DNA of 11,263 nucleotides, taken from Bacteroidales bacterium. Lineage in GTDB: Bacteria > Bacteroidota > Bacteroidia > Bacteroidales > UBA932. Positions 1-7,583 of this stretch are shown here, one piece after another. Made by a program: the position numbers and the translations under genes. The stretch's first letter is position 1. Each line of letters begins with the position of its first letter. The notes below the pieces were generated by a model that saw nothing but the letters and a program-made list of their open reading frames with translations, made no database searches and was not told where the DNA came from. The stretch is from positions 1-11,263 of the forward strand of contig JAIKYL010000037.1 in NCBI GenBank assembly GCA_024683255.1, read 5' to 3'.

Positions 1-1
1 C

Positions 2-1153
2 GTGGCCGAGAACGGCTTTGCCAGCCACTGGAGTTACAAGGGCGTGAAGAGTGAGGAAACCATGACGCGCTGGCTCACCTCAGTGCGCTATGCGCTGGAG
101 CATCCGGGGGATAGCGAAGGACCGGAAGACCTGCCGCAGCCGCCGTCCCGGGAAATCTTTGTTTTTACTCCCTCCGGAGAACTCCGGATCCTGCCCGCAG
201 GGGCTACGGTGCTGGATTTTGCCTTTGGCATCCATACCAACATCGGCGCCAAATGCGTGGGCGCCAAGGTGAACGGGAAAGCGGTTTCCATCCGGGAAAA
301 GCTGGCTACGGGAGACTCCGTGGAAATCCTCACTTCCAAGAACCAGCATCCCAATCAGGACTGGCTGGGCTGGGTGGTCTCTTCCAAGGCCCGTTCCAAG
401 GTAAAGCAGGCCCTGGCAGCGCAGGAGCAGTCCCGCGCGGCCGACGGGAAGGAACTGTTGGAACGCCGGCTCAAGAACTGGAAACTGGAATTCCCGGACG
501 CCATGGTCACGGAGTTTCGAACCAAATTCGGCTACAGTTCTTTAACGGCCTTCTATGCCGCTATCGGCGAGGGAGTTTTGGATGTTAACACCGTCAAGGA
601 CTTTATCCAGAGCGAGGCCGAAAGGCATGCGGCGTCTGTGGAGGCGGCGGAGGTGGCGCAGGCATCGGCCAAGGCTGCCCGGCACTTCGACTCCAAGGAC
701 GACATCCTGGTGCTCAACGCCAAGGACGTGAAGGGCATAGACTACAGGATGGCCAAATGCTGCAATCCGGTGTTTGGGGACGACGTTTTCGGCTTTGTTA
801 CGCGCGAGGCGGGCATCAAGATTCACCGCATCACCTGCCCCAACGCCGCCCGCCTGCTGGAGTTGTATCCGTATAGGATTCAAAAGGTTAAATGGGCCGA
901 TACGCCCTCTTCCGGCAGCTTCCAGGTGGCTCTGAAGGTGATTACGGACCTGGAAAGCTCTGTACTTAACAAGATAATGGAAGTGGTGGGCCAGTTCAAG
1001 GCCAGCATCCGTTCTTTCAACGTGAACGAGAACCAGCGTGCCGGCACCTACGAAATCTCCATGAAGCTCTCCGTCCCTTCCAACCTGGAGCTGGACAAGG
1101 TGGTTTCCCAGATCCGCGCCTTAAAGCATGTGGTGAAGGTGACGCGGAGTTAG
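2..1153 (+). CDS. rel: RelA/SpoT-family (p)ppGpp synthetase/hydrolase, C-terminal part (5' end outside window)
   Basis: This is the regulatory half of a long RelA/SpoT homologue, the cytosolic enzyme that makes and/or degrades the stringent-response alarmone (p)ppGpp. The frame is open at the left edge, so the GTG at position 2 is an internal Val codon and not a start. Visible residues 1-13 (AENGFASHWSYKG) match the end of the synthetase domain. A TGS domain follows at about 49-112, then a helical region at about 115-235. The conserved Cys-rich domain has adjacent cysteines at 253-254, His275 and Cys279. An ACT domain covers about 305-381. The catalytic HD and most of the synthetase domain lie outside the window, so it cannot be decided whether the enzyme is bifunctional or synthetase-only. 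No terminator is seen before the next gene, which starts 21 bases downstream, so read-through is possible. Confidence 0.95.
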   Translation: MAENGFASHWSYKGVKSEETMTRWLTSVRYALEHPGDSEGPEDLPQPPSREIFVFTPSGELRILPAGATVLDFAFGIHTNIGAKCVGAKVNGKAVSIREKLATGDSVEILTSKNQHPNQDWLGWVVSSKARSKVKQALAAQEQSRAADGKELLERRLKNWKLEFPDAMVTEFRTKFGYSSLTAFYAAIGEGVLDVNTVKDFIQSEAERHAASVEAAEVAQASAKAARHFDSKDDILVLNAKDVKGIDYRMAKCCNPVFGDDVFGFVTREAGIKIHRITCPNAARLLELYPYRIQKVKWADTPSSGSFQVALKVITDLESSVLNKIMEVVGQFKASIRSFNVNENQRAGTYEISMKLSVPSNLELDKVVSQIRALKHVVKVTRS

Positions 1154-1174
1154 CTATATACTATTCAATTGATT

Positions 1175-2545
1175 ATGAGACGTTTTAATTTTTTGTTTGC
1201 TTTGTTGACTGGGCTTGTTTTGGTGTTTGCCTGCGGGAAACCTGAGCAATCGTCCACCATCCCGGTGGAATCCGTGTCGCTTAACAAGACGGAACTGAAC
1301 CTTATTGAGGGCGGGAGCGAAACGCTTACTGCCACGGTGGCACCGGGGGATGCAACGGACAGGACCGTGACCTGGAGCAGTGCGGACGCCACCGTTGCCA
1401 CAGTGGAACAGAACGGTTATGTGACTGCCGTGAAAGAGGGGAAAACTACCGTTACGGCCATGGCCGGCGGAAAAAGCGCAAGCTGTACCGTTACGGTTAC
1501 CAAACCCATTAAGTTTTCCATCACCCCCAACAGTGCGGAGCTGGAGGCTGAAGGCGGCAAGTTTACGGTTACTGTAACCTGCGGAACCACTTATCATATA
1601 GACAGTAAGCCGGACTGGGTCACAGAAGAATCCGTAACCAACATGGTACATACTTTCTCCGTGCCGGCCAATCCTGCTTCCGAGGAGCGTAGCGGTGTAA
1701 TTGTGTTCTGTGATGACAAGGGCACCTGCATGCCTTGCACCGTTAAGCAGAAGGCGGGAACCGGCAGCATTGAGTTTTTCGACTGGTCTCAAGCCTTCAG
1801 TCACCGTTCACTCATGATGCGGTTCACGGCCACCTGGTGCGGCTGGTGTCCCAGAATGAACAAGTCGGTCCGTCTGGCCCAGGAGCAGAACCCGGGGAAG
1901 ATTGAGGTACTGAATCTCCACGGTGGTGGCAGCACTCTGGACTTCTCCGGCACCAGTTCACTCATGAGCCAATACGGCATCGAAGGTTTCCCCACCGGTG
2001 TCCTGGACGGCAGACGTCTGGTAGAGAATTATGACATAGATTATACGGCTTCCTTGATAGGCAAGTATATGCAGGAAACGGAACAGAATTATCCGGTTTC
2101 CAGCGCCATTGGCTTTGAGTCTTCCTGGAGCGGACAGACCCTGAGTGTGGATGTGTCCTTATATCTGCGTTATGCCGCCAATTACAAGGCGACCGTGCTT
2201 CTTTTGGAGGATGGAATTGTAAAAGCCCAGACCGACTATGAAGAAGGAAATCACAGCAACTATGTCCATGACAACATTGCCAGAATGGCCATTTCCAATA
2301 TTAACGGCAGTTCATTCTCTACCACTGGGGATCAGATTGTAAAGCATCTCAAATATACCGTCGCGGTTCCTTCTATTTACAACAAATCCAAACTGAGAAT
2401 CCTGGTGTATGTCCAGCGGGAATTCGGTTCCCAGACAGTGCTTCAGTCGGCCAGCTACGGAGACTATTATGTGGATAACTGCGCATCAGGAGAGGCCGGC
2501 GGGTCGCTTGCCCCTTCTGGTTCAGGACAGGGAGACCGGCTGTGA
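1175..2545 (+). CDS. Omp28-like lipoprotein with Big_2, BACON and thioredoxin-fold domains
   Basis: This is a predicted lipoprotein of 456 residues, first gene of the four-gene envelope cluster. I chose the ATG at 1175 over an in-frame TTG at 1169 because it gives a clean signal peptide, MRRFNFLFALLTGLVLVFAC, with lipidated Cys20. Domains in order are a bacterial Ig-like Big_2 domain at about 31-109 and a BACON domain at about 114-195 (FSITPNSAELEAEGG, then PDWV). A thioredoxin-like domain follows at about 200-305 with C222-G-W-C225 and a probable cis-proline at Pro273 (GFPTG). The C-terminal beta-rich region at about 306-436 resembles Omp28-related proteins and ends with YYVDNC. Big_2 and BACON are known adhesion or carbohydrate-associated modules, here apparently spacing a redox domain away from the membrane. 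A redox role is inferred from CxxC and the fold. Whether it oxidises, reduces or isomerises, and on which substrate, is unknown. Confidence 0.85.
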   Translation: MRRFNFLFALLTGLVLVFACGKPEQSSTIPVESVSLNKTELNLIEGGSETLTATVAPGDATDRTVTWSSADATVATVEQNGYVTAVKEGKTTVTAMAGGKSASCTVTVTKPIKFSITPNSAELEAEGGKFTVTVTCGTTYHIDSKPDWVTEESVTNMVHTFSVPANPASEERSGVIVFCDDKGTCMPCTVKQKAGTGSIEFFDWSQAFSHRSLMMRFTATWCGWCPRMNKSVRLAQEQNPGKIEVLNLHGGGSTLDFSGTSSLMSQYGIEGFPTGVLDGRRLVENYDIDYTASLIGKYMQETEQNYPVSSAIGFESSWSGQTLSVDVSLYLRYAANYKATVLLLEDGIVKAQTDYEEGNHSNYVHDNIARMAISNINGSSFSTTGDQIVKHLKYTVAVPSIYNKSKLRILVYVQREFGSQTVLQSASYGDYYVDNCASGEAGGSLAPSGSGQGDRL

Positions 2546-3939
2546 GACATTCCCTGATACCCATCCTTCTTGCACTGATGCTGCCTCCGGTGGCATCGGC
2601 GCAGGACTGGGGGCATGTGTCCGGAGGCGTTGAGTCCAATTCCATCCTGTACTCCGACGGTGCTTTCCGTTCCAACAATTACCTGAAGCTGGATTACGTG
2701 AAGGGCCGGTTCTCGGCCGGCATCCAGGCCGAATATTACCCCACGCCGCTGCTGGGCTATGACCTCCGGCTCAAGGGAATCGGCGTGCCGGGCAAGTACC
2801 TTGCCTGGACGGATGAGACCTGGGGGATTACGGCAGGGGACTTTTACGATCAGTTTGGAACCGGCATCATCTACAGGAGCTGGGAAGACCGCAACCTGGG
2901 CTGGAACAATTCCCTGGGCGGCGGACGCGTGAACTTCCGCACCCGTAACGATGTCTTTTCTTTCAAGGCGCTGGGCGGCTTCGCCCGGGAAGGCCTGTGG
3001 TACGGTTCCCATGCGCTCACGGGTGCCGAGGCTATGTTGCAGCTGGGCTCCTTCCAGCTGGGCGGCAGTGGAGTAGTCCGTTTTGGGGACGGTGCTCCGG
3101 CATGGTCCTGGAGCGCCCTGTCGGCCTATGAAAAAGGCGGATTCTCCGCCCGGGCCGAATGGGTTGGGAAGAAGGATGGAAACGCCCAGACGCTGGAATT
3201 GGCCTATGCCAGGGGGAAGTTTTCATCGGCCTTTACCCTTAGGCGCCTGCAGAACATGCTGGACCCCATGGGGCTGAACTATCTGCCTTCCCTTTGCCTG
3301 GAGCAGTCTTATGCCCTGGCCAGCCTGAATCCTTATACCACATTCGCTCTGGGCGAACTGGGCGGAAGCATGGATCTCTTTTACAGGCTCAAAACCTGGC
3401 GGTTCCATGTGAACGGAAGCTACATCTTTGCCCTTCCGTCGGCCCTTGCCAATTACGATGTGCTGCGGATGACCTACCGGGACCTGAACCTGAAGGCAGA
3501 GAAACGCTGGAACCGCAATTGGGAAACGGTGGCTTTTGTGAGCATCCAGGAGCAGTCTCCTTCGCACGGGGACAGGGGCGCTACGGAGGCCCAGAACGTC
3601 TTTGTGCTGGACGTGGTGTACAAGTCCGGCAAAAAGCTATCCGTGCGCACACAGTTGCAATACCTTTACTCTCAAGAGCTTACCAAGGACTGGATGGCGG
3701 CCTCCCTGGCGCTTTCCTCCACTTCCGGCTGGAGTGTCCATGTGCAGGATATGTATAACCATGGTTCTTCCAAGGTGCATTATTATGAAGTTGGTGCCGG
3801 CTGGTCCAGGGGCGGTTTCAAGGCCGATCTGGCCTATGGCCACCAGCGCGCCGGCCTGGTGTGTTCCGGCGGTGTATGCCGATGGCAGCCGGAATACCAG
3901 GGATGCATCCTTAGAATCAGTTATCAGTTGTCAAGATGA
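2542..3939 (+). CDS. DUF6029-like predicted outer-membrane beta-barrel protein
   Basis: This secreted protein of 465 residues has a Sec signal peptide (residues 1-20, cleavage expected at ASA|QD) and then many amphipathic strands with Gly and aromatic residues, as in an outer-membrane barrel. The start GSGGVESNS-like region (seen as VSGGVESNSILY), then RSNNYLKLDY, FSAGIQAEYYP and FYDQFGTGIIYRSWEDR, match my memory of the Bacteroidetes family DUF6029. That assignment is recalled, not searched. At 465 residues it is somewhat shorter than the members I remember. Translation starts at GTG 2542, which overlaps the previous stop by 4 bases (GTGA), so the two are probably translationally coupled. 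No closer ATG gives a signal peptide. Three cysteines cluster at the C-terminus (Cys441, Cys446, Cys455; VCSGGVCR), which is of interest beside three CxxC proteins. The biochemical function is unknown. Confidence 0.75.
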   Translation: MRHSLIPILLALMLPPVASAQDWGHVSGGVESNSILYSDGAFRSNNYLKLDYVKGRFSAGIQAEYYPTPLLGYDLRLKGIGVPGKYLAWTDETWGITAGDFYDQFGTGIIYRSWEDRNLGWNNSLGGGRVNFRTRNDVFSFKALGGFAREGLWYGSHALTGAEAMLQLGSFQLGGSGVVRFGDGAPAWSWSALSAYEKGGFSARAEWVGKKDGNAQTLELAYARGKFSSAFTLRRLQNMLDPMGLNYLPSLCLEQSYALASLNPYTTFALGELGGSMDLFYRLKTWRFHVNGSYIFALPSALANYDVLRMTYRDLNLKAEKRWNRNWETVAFVSIQEQSPSHGDRGATEAQNVFVLDVVYKSGKKLSVRTQLQYLYSQELTKDWMAASLALSSTSGWSVHVQDMYNHGSSKVHYYEVGAGWSRGGFKADLAYGHQRAGLVCSGGVCRWQPEYQGCILRISYQLSR

Positions 3940-4745
3940 GAAAGATACTATATCTGATAATACCCTTACTGCTATACGCCTGCGTGGGGCGTCCGGACGA
4001 TCCCTGGGACCCGGTCCTGGATCCGGAGGACCCGGAAGTGCCGGAAGAGGTCCCGGAAACGGGCACACGCTTTTTCCAGCGGACCCTGGCCCTGGAGTTT
4101 ACCGGCACCTGGTGCCAGTACTGTCCCAATATGGCAAAAGCGCTGGACCAGGCCAAGGAGGAACGCCCGGGCCGATTCGTGGAGATAGCCATCCATTATG
4201 CCGATGATTTGGCAGCCGCGGAAGGGGACGCCCTTGTGGAGCAGTACAAGGTATCGGCCTTTCCCACGCTCATCTTTGACATGAATGAGGGCACATTGTT
4301 CAACGAGCAGAGTTCCACCCGTTTCACGGACTACATTGACGGGATTCTTGCGCGGGAGGAGAATGCCTGCGGAATTGCCGTGGCTTCGGAAGTTAAAGGC
4401 GGGCAGATGAATGTTTCCGTGAGCATGACGGCAGCCTCCGCCGGAGCCTATTCGCTGGTGGCGGCCCTGGTGGAGGACGACATCCGGGTGAACCAGGTGG
4501 GCGCCGGTGCCAATTATCCCTGCAACGCCGTATTGCGCAGCATCCTAAGCCCCGGTGTGAAAGGACAGCCCTCCGGAGCTCTTTCCTCCGGCGAGTCCTT
4601 TACGGCCCATTTCTCGGCCAAGGCCCCGCAGGAAGGAGCCAAAATGCGCGTGGTGGCCTGGGTTTTGCGCAATGGGCTTGCGGTGAACGCCGCCACCTGT
4701 GACGTGGACGGTAAAACGGATTACGCTTATGAAAAAGACAATTAG
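3936..4745 (+). CDS. Omp28-like thioredoxin-fold lipoprotein (CQYC)
   Basis: This 269-residue predicted lipoprotein begins at an ATG that overlaps the preceding stop by 4 bases (ATGA). The signal peptide ends in LLLYAC, with lipidated Cys16. Residues 17-43 form an acidic, proline-rich linker with repeated Asp-Pro and Val-Pro-Glu units, probably a tether and perhaps a surface-export signal. The thioredoxin-like domain starts at about residue 50 with LEFTGTWC and carries C60-Q-Y-C63 and a cis-proline candidate at Pro110 (SAFPTLIFD). The C-terminal beta region (about 147-258) parallels that of the larger lipoprotein two genes upstream: LVEDDIRVNQ and NYxxxNxxRxxxS have counterparts there, so the two look like paralogues of different length. 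Additional cysteines are Cys145, Cys196 and Cys255. A role in envelope thiol-disulfide chemistry is inferred. The partner is not known, and the barrel encoded just upstream is the obvious candidate. Confidence 0.85.
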   Translation: MRKILYLIIPLLLYACVGRPDDPWDPVLDPEDPEVPEEVPETGTRFFQRTLALEFTGTWCQYCPNMAKALDQAKEERPGRFVEIAIHYADDLAAAEGDALVEQYKVSAFPTLIFDMNEGTLFNEQSSTRFTDYIDGILAREENACGIAVASEVKGGQMNVSVSMTAASAGAYSLVAALVEDDIRVNQVGAGANYPCNAVLRSILSPGVKGQPSGALSSGESFTAHFSAKAPQEGAKMRVVAWVLRNGLAVNAATCDVDGKTDYAYEKDN

Positions 4746-5208
4746 TATACTGCTGCTTAGCCTGCTTTGCTTCCTGGCGCAGGCGCAGGATGCCGGAAAA
4801 GTGGTCCTCCAGACCCTGGACGGCGGAAAAACCACCCCTTCGGAATGGGTGGACGGAAAGACCCCTTATGTGGTGTCCTTCTGGTTCATTACCTGCAAAT
4901 TCTGTTTGGAAGAGATGGATGCCATCACTGAGGTTTGGGAGGACTGGCAGGCGGAAAAACCGTTCCGCTTCATTGCCGTATGTACGGACGACACCCGTTC
5001 ACTCTCCAAAGCCAAGGCCATGGCCCGCAGCCGCTGGGACGGCTTCCAGTTCGCTTTTGACGTGAACAAAGAGCTTTGCCGCGCCATGAAAGTGACCTCC
5101 TGCCCCTACGTCTTCCTCTACGACAAAGACGGCAAACTGGTGTACTCCCACATGGGCTATTCCCCGGGAGACGAAGAGATTCTGTTCCAGAAAATAAAGG
5201 AGCTCTAA
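4729..5208 (+). CDS. Secreted TlpA/ResA-like thioredoxin-fold protein
   Basis: This is a 159-residue protein with a signal peptide ([21 protein letters not shown]) that should place it in the periplasm. Cys14 in the signal lacks a small residue before it, so it is not a convincing lipobox. The ATG at 4729 is preferred over an in-frame GTG at 4699 because it begins the signal peptide. It overlaps the preceding gene by 17 bases. The thioredoxin core shows [16 protein letters not shown] with C56-K-F-C59 in place of the common CxPC, and a cis-proline at Pro126 preceded by Cys125 ([14 protein letters not shown]). This matches the TlpA/AhpC-TSA superfamily in layout. Cys125 next to the cis-proline is unusual and could take part in substrate or partner contact. 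Family members reduce or oxidise periplasmic protein thiols. The direction here cannot be read from the sequence. Confidence 0.85.
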   Translation: MKKTISILLLSLLCFLAQAQDAGKVVLQTLDGGKTTPSEWVDGKTPYVVSFWFITCKFCLEEMDAITEVWEDWQAEKPFRFIAVCTDDTRSLSKAKAMARSRWDGFQFAFDVNKELCRAMKVTSCPYVFLYDKDGKLVYSHMGYSPGDEEILFQKIKEL

Positions 5209-7403
5209 GCGTCTTTCCAGACCTTCAGGTACTGCTCCAGGGCCCACATTTCGTCGCGATATTTGGCGGCGGCGGTGAAATCCAGATCCGCTGCCGCTTT
5301 CTGCATCTTGCGCTTGGCTTCGGCGGCGGCCTTTTCCACCTGGGGGCGGGACATGGAACGGATCACCGGGTCCTGGAGGACGGCGGCCAGATCGGCCACA
5401 ATGTAGCCGTCCACATAGGCCGATGTCCCTTCGCGCTTGGCGTCGTGGCCCAGGCCCACTGAGACATCGCCCTTGCCCAGTTCGGAGGCGCTGGGGACGT
5501 ATTCCGGGTCTGAGACGGAGTCTTTGGCGCTCACATGGCCGGTGACGCTGTTCTGCAGCACCGGGTTCAGGAAGCCGCTCAGGTGGGTGGTGTCCTCTCC
5601 GGAACGCACCAGTTCGCTCATGAGGATGTTGGCCCTTACCTGCACCTGCTTGGGCGTGATGCCGTGCAGCTTGTTGTATTCCTGCTGCTTGGCGCGGCGG
5701 CGGGCGGTTTCCCGGATGGTCTCGTCCATGGATTCGGTGACGGTATCGGCATACATGATCACCAGGCCGTTGATGTTGCGGGCAGCGCGGCCGGCGGTCT
5801 GGGTGAGTGCACGTCCGCTGCGGAGGAAGCCTTCCTTGTCGGCATCCAGGATGGCCACCAGCGACACCGTGGGGATGTCCAGGCCTTCCCTAAGCAGATT
5901 AACGCCGATGAGCACGTCAAAGAGACCGTTCTTGAAATCTTCGATGATTTCCACCCGTTCGGCCGTATCCACGTCCGAGTGGATGTAGCGGCAGCGGATG
6001 CCCGTCTTGGTGAAATAGCTGTCCAGTTCTTCGGCCATGCGTTTGGTGAGGGTAGTCACCAGCACGCGCTCGTCCTTTTCGGCCCGTTTCTGGATTTCCT
6101 CCATTAGGTCGTCCACCTGATTCTGGGTGGGACGCACCTCGATGGGCGGGTCCAGGAGGCCGGTGGGACGTACGATTTGCTCCACCACCAGACCTTCGCT
6201 CTTTTCCAGCTCATAATCGGCCGGGGTGGCGCTCACATACACCGTCTGACCCGTGACGGACTCGAATTCGTCGAAAGTGAGGGGGCGGTTGTCGCTGGCG
6301 GCGGGGAGGCGGAAGCCGTATTCCACCAGCGTTTCCTTGCGGGAATGGTCTCCGCCGTACATGGCGCGGATCTGCGGCAGCGTCACATGGCTTTCGTCTA
6401 TGAACACCAGGAAGTCGTCCGGGAAATAATCTATGAGGGTGAAAGGGCGCTGTCCGGGCTTCCGGCCGTCGAAATAGCGGGAATAGTTCTCCACGCCGGG
6501 GCAGTAGCCCATCTCCTTGATCATCTCAATGTCGTATTCCACGCGCTGTTTGAGGCGTTTGGCCTCCAGGAATTTGCCGATAGACTCAAAGTATTCCACC
6601 TGTTTCACCAGATCGTCCTGGATCTGACTTACCGCAGCCGCGCCCTTCTCTTTGGAAGTGACGAAATTCTTGGCAGGGTAGAGGTCAATCTTTTCCAGTT
6701 CCTCGAAGACGGCGCCGGTCACGGGGTCAATGAGGGCAATCCGGTCCACCTCGTCCCCGAAGAATTCTATGCGCGCGGCATAATCGGCCCCGCCCAGAAA
6801 GATGTCCACCGTGTCTCCGCGTACGCGGAAGCTGCCCCGCTTAAAATCCGTTTCCGTCCTATAGTACAGCGCATCCACTATTTTATAGAGAAGACGGGTC
6901 ATGGACATCTGTTCCCCCTTACGGACCGTAACCGTCTGGTCGTGGAAGTCGTCCGGATTGCCGATACCGTACAGACAGCTCACGGAGGAGATCACAATCA
7001 CGTCCCGGCGCCCGCTCATGAGGGCCGATGCCGCGCTCACGCGCAATTCATCAATTTTATCGTTGATGCTGAGATCTTTTTCTATATAGGTATCCGTGAC
7101 GGGGATGTAGGCCTCCGGCTGGTAATAGTCGTAGTAGGATACGAAGTACTCCACGGCATTGTCCGGGAAGAAGGCCTTGAACTCTCCGTAAAGCTGCGCC
7201 GCCAGCGTCTTGTTATGGCTCAAAATGAGCGCTGGACGCTGCAGACGCTGGATTACGTTGGCCATGGTGAAGGTTTTTCCGCTTCCGGTTACGCCCAAAA
7301 GGGTGACGTTATTCACGCCCTGCTGCAGGGCTTGACACAACGCATCGATGGCTTCGGGCTGGTCTCCCGAGGGCTCGTAATCGGACTTCAGATTGAATCT
7401 CAC
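5205..7403 (-). CDS. uvrB: UvrABC system protein B (excinuclease ABC subunit B)
   Basis: UvrB is the damage-verifying DNA helicase-like subunit of nucleotide excision repair. It is loaded by UvrA and recruits UvrC. The 732-residue protein has Walker A GVTGSGKT at 37-44 and the Tyr-rich beta-hairpin at about 87-120 ([16 protein letters not shown]). It also has the DESH Walker B at 336-339, motif [10 protein letters not shown] at 535-542, and a C-terminal UVR motif at about 688-725 that contacts UvrC. The start is GTG 7403, giving the standard N-terminus [19 protein letters not shown]. It is longer than the usual size of about 670-680 residues. The excess is a Ser/Gly/Asp/Val-rich stretch at about 602-660, between the helicase core and the UVR motif. 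The stop codon overlaps that of the convergent TlpA-like gene by 2 bases (sequence CTAA at 5205-5208), and no terminator is visible between them. Confidence 0.97.
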   Translation of the reverse strand: MRFNLKSDYEPSGDQPEAIDALCQALQQGVNNVTLLGVTGSGKTFTMANVIQRLQRPALILSHNKTLAAQLYGEFKAFFPDNAVEYFVSYYDYYQPEAYIPVTDTYIEKDLSINDKIDELRVSAASALMSGRRDVIVISSVSCLYGIGNPDDFHDQTVTVRKGEQMSMTRLLYKIVDALYYRTETDFKRGSFRVRGDTVDIFLGGADYAARIEFFGDEVDRIALIDPVTGAVFEELEKIDLYPAKNFVTSKEKGAAAVSQIQDDLVKQVEYFESIGKFLEAKRLKQRVEYDIEMIKEMGYCPGVENYSRYFDGRKPGQRPFTLIDYFPDDFLVFIDESHVTLPQIRAMYGGDHSRKETLVEYGFRLPAASDNRPLTFDEFESVTGQTVYVSATPADYELEKSEGLVVEQIVRPTGLLDPPIEVRPTQNQVDDLMEEIQKRAEKDERVLVTTLTKRMAEELDSYFTKTGIRCRYIHSDVDTAERVEIIEDFKNGLFDVLIGVNLLREGLDIPTVSLVAILDADKEGFLRSGRALTQTAGRAARNINGLVIMYADTVTESMDETIRETARRRAKQQEYNKLHGITPKQVQVRANILMSELVRSGEDTTHLSGFLNPVLQNSVTGHVSAKDSVSDPEYVPSASELGKGDVSVGLGHDAKREGTSAYVDGYIVADLAAVLQDPVIRSMSRPQVEKAAAEAKRKMQKAAADLDFTAAAKYRDEMWALEQYLKVWKDA

Positions 7404-7424
7404 GGCGGTAAAAATTTGGTTTTA

Positions 7425-7432
7425 CAAAGATA
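7425..7432 (-). promoter_or_regulatory. Predicted Bacteroidetes -7 promoter box for uvrB
   Basis: On the minus strand this reads TATCTTTG, an exact match to the Bacteroidetes sigma-ABfr -7 consensus TAnnTTTG. It ends 21 bases before the GTG start of uvrB, implying a very short leader of about 15 bases. The -33 region is only T-rich (TTTT at about 7453-7456, minus strand) and not a full TTTG. Confidence 0.6.
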
Positions 7433-7440
7433 CACAGACT

Positions 7441-7466
7441 TTCAAAATTTTTAAAAAATTGTTGAA
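7441..7466. repeat. Imperfect AT-rich palindrome between divergent promoters
   Basis: The 26 bases are symmetric at 20 positions, with outer half-sites TTCAA and TTGAA. They cover the -33 region of the uvrB promoter and lie just before the -33 box of the OmpA-family gene. It could be an operator or an A/T-tract activating element, but AT-rich intergenic DNA often yields such symmetry by chance. Confidence 0.3.
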
Positions 7467-7469
7467 AAG

Positions 7470-7501
7470 TTTGTTAACTACAGATTTTTTACTTAATTTT
7501 G
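7470..7501 (+). promoter_or_regulatory. Predicted Bacteroidetes promoter for the OmpA-family gene
   Basis: TTTG (7470-7473) is followed after 20 bases by TAATTTTG (7494-7501). This is a full match to the Bacteroidetes -33/-7 consensus with normal spacing. Transcription should start near 7508, leaving a leader of about 76 bases before the ATG at 7584. The last part of the leader is A-rich and lacks a Shine-Dalgarno site, as is usual for strongly translated genes in this phylum. The leader also holds small inverted repeats (GGGC...GCCC near 7522-7539) that are too weak to call a riboswitch. Confidence 0.8.
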
Positions 7502-7583
7502 CAAATGATTAGCCTATTTAGGGGCCGTTTAAAGCCCACTTTTAGGTGCGAAAAAGAAGCAACTTTAAAACTTAATACTTATT

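Noticed and set aside
3602..4207. A 201-residue plus-strand frame spanning the junction of the barrel and the second lipoprotein
   Set aside because: It overlaps two better genes in another frame, has no signal peptide or domain, and is Gly/Pro-rich as expected for a shifted frame.
6177..7454. A 425-residue open frame on the plus strand across uvrB
   Set aside because: It is antisense to clear UvrB motifs and runs into the intergenic promoter region. The composition is that of a GC-rich shadow frame.
7508..7583. Possible riboswitch in the leader of the OmpA-family gene
   Set aside because: Only short inverted repeats of about 4 base pairs are seen. The leader looks like an ordinary A-rich Bacteroidetes untranslated region.
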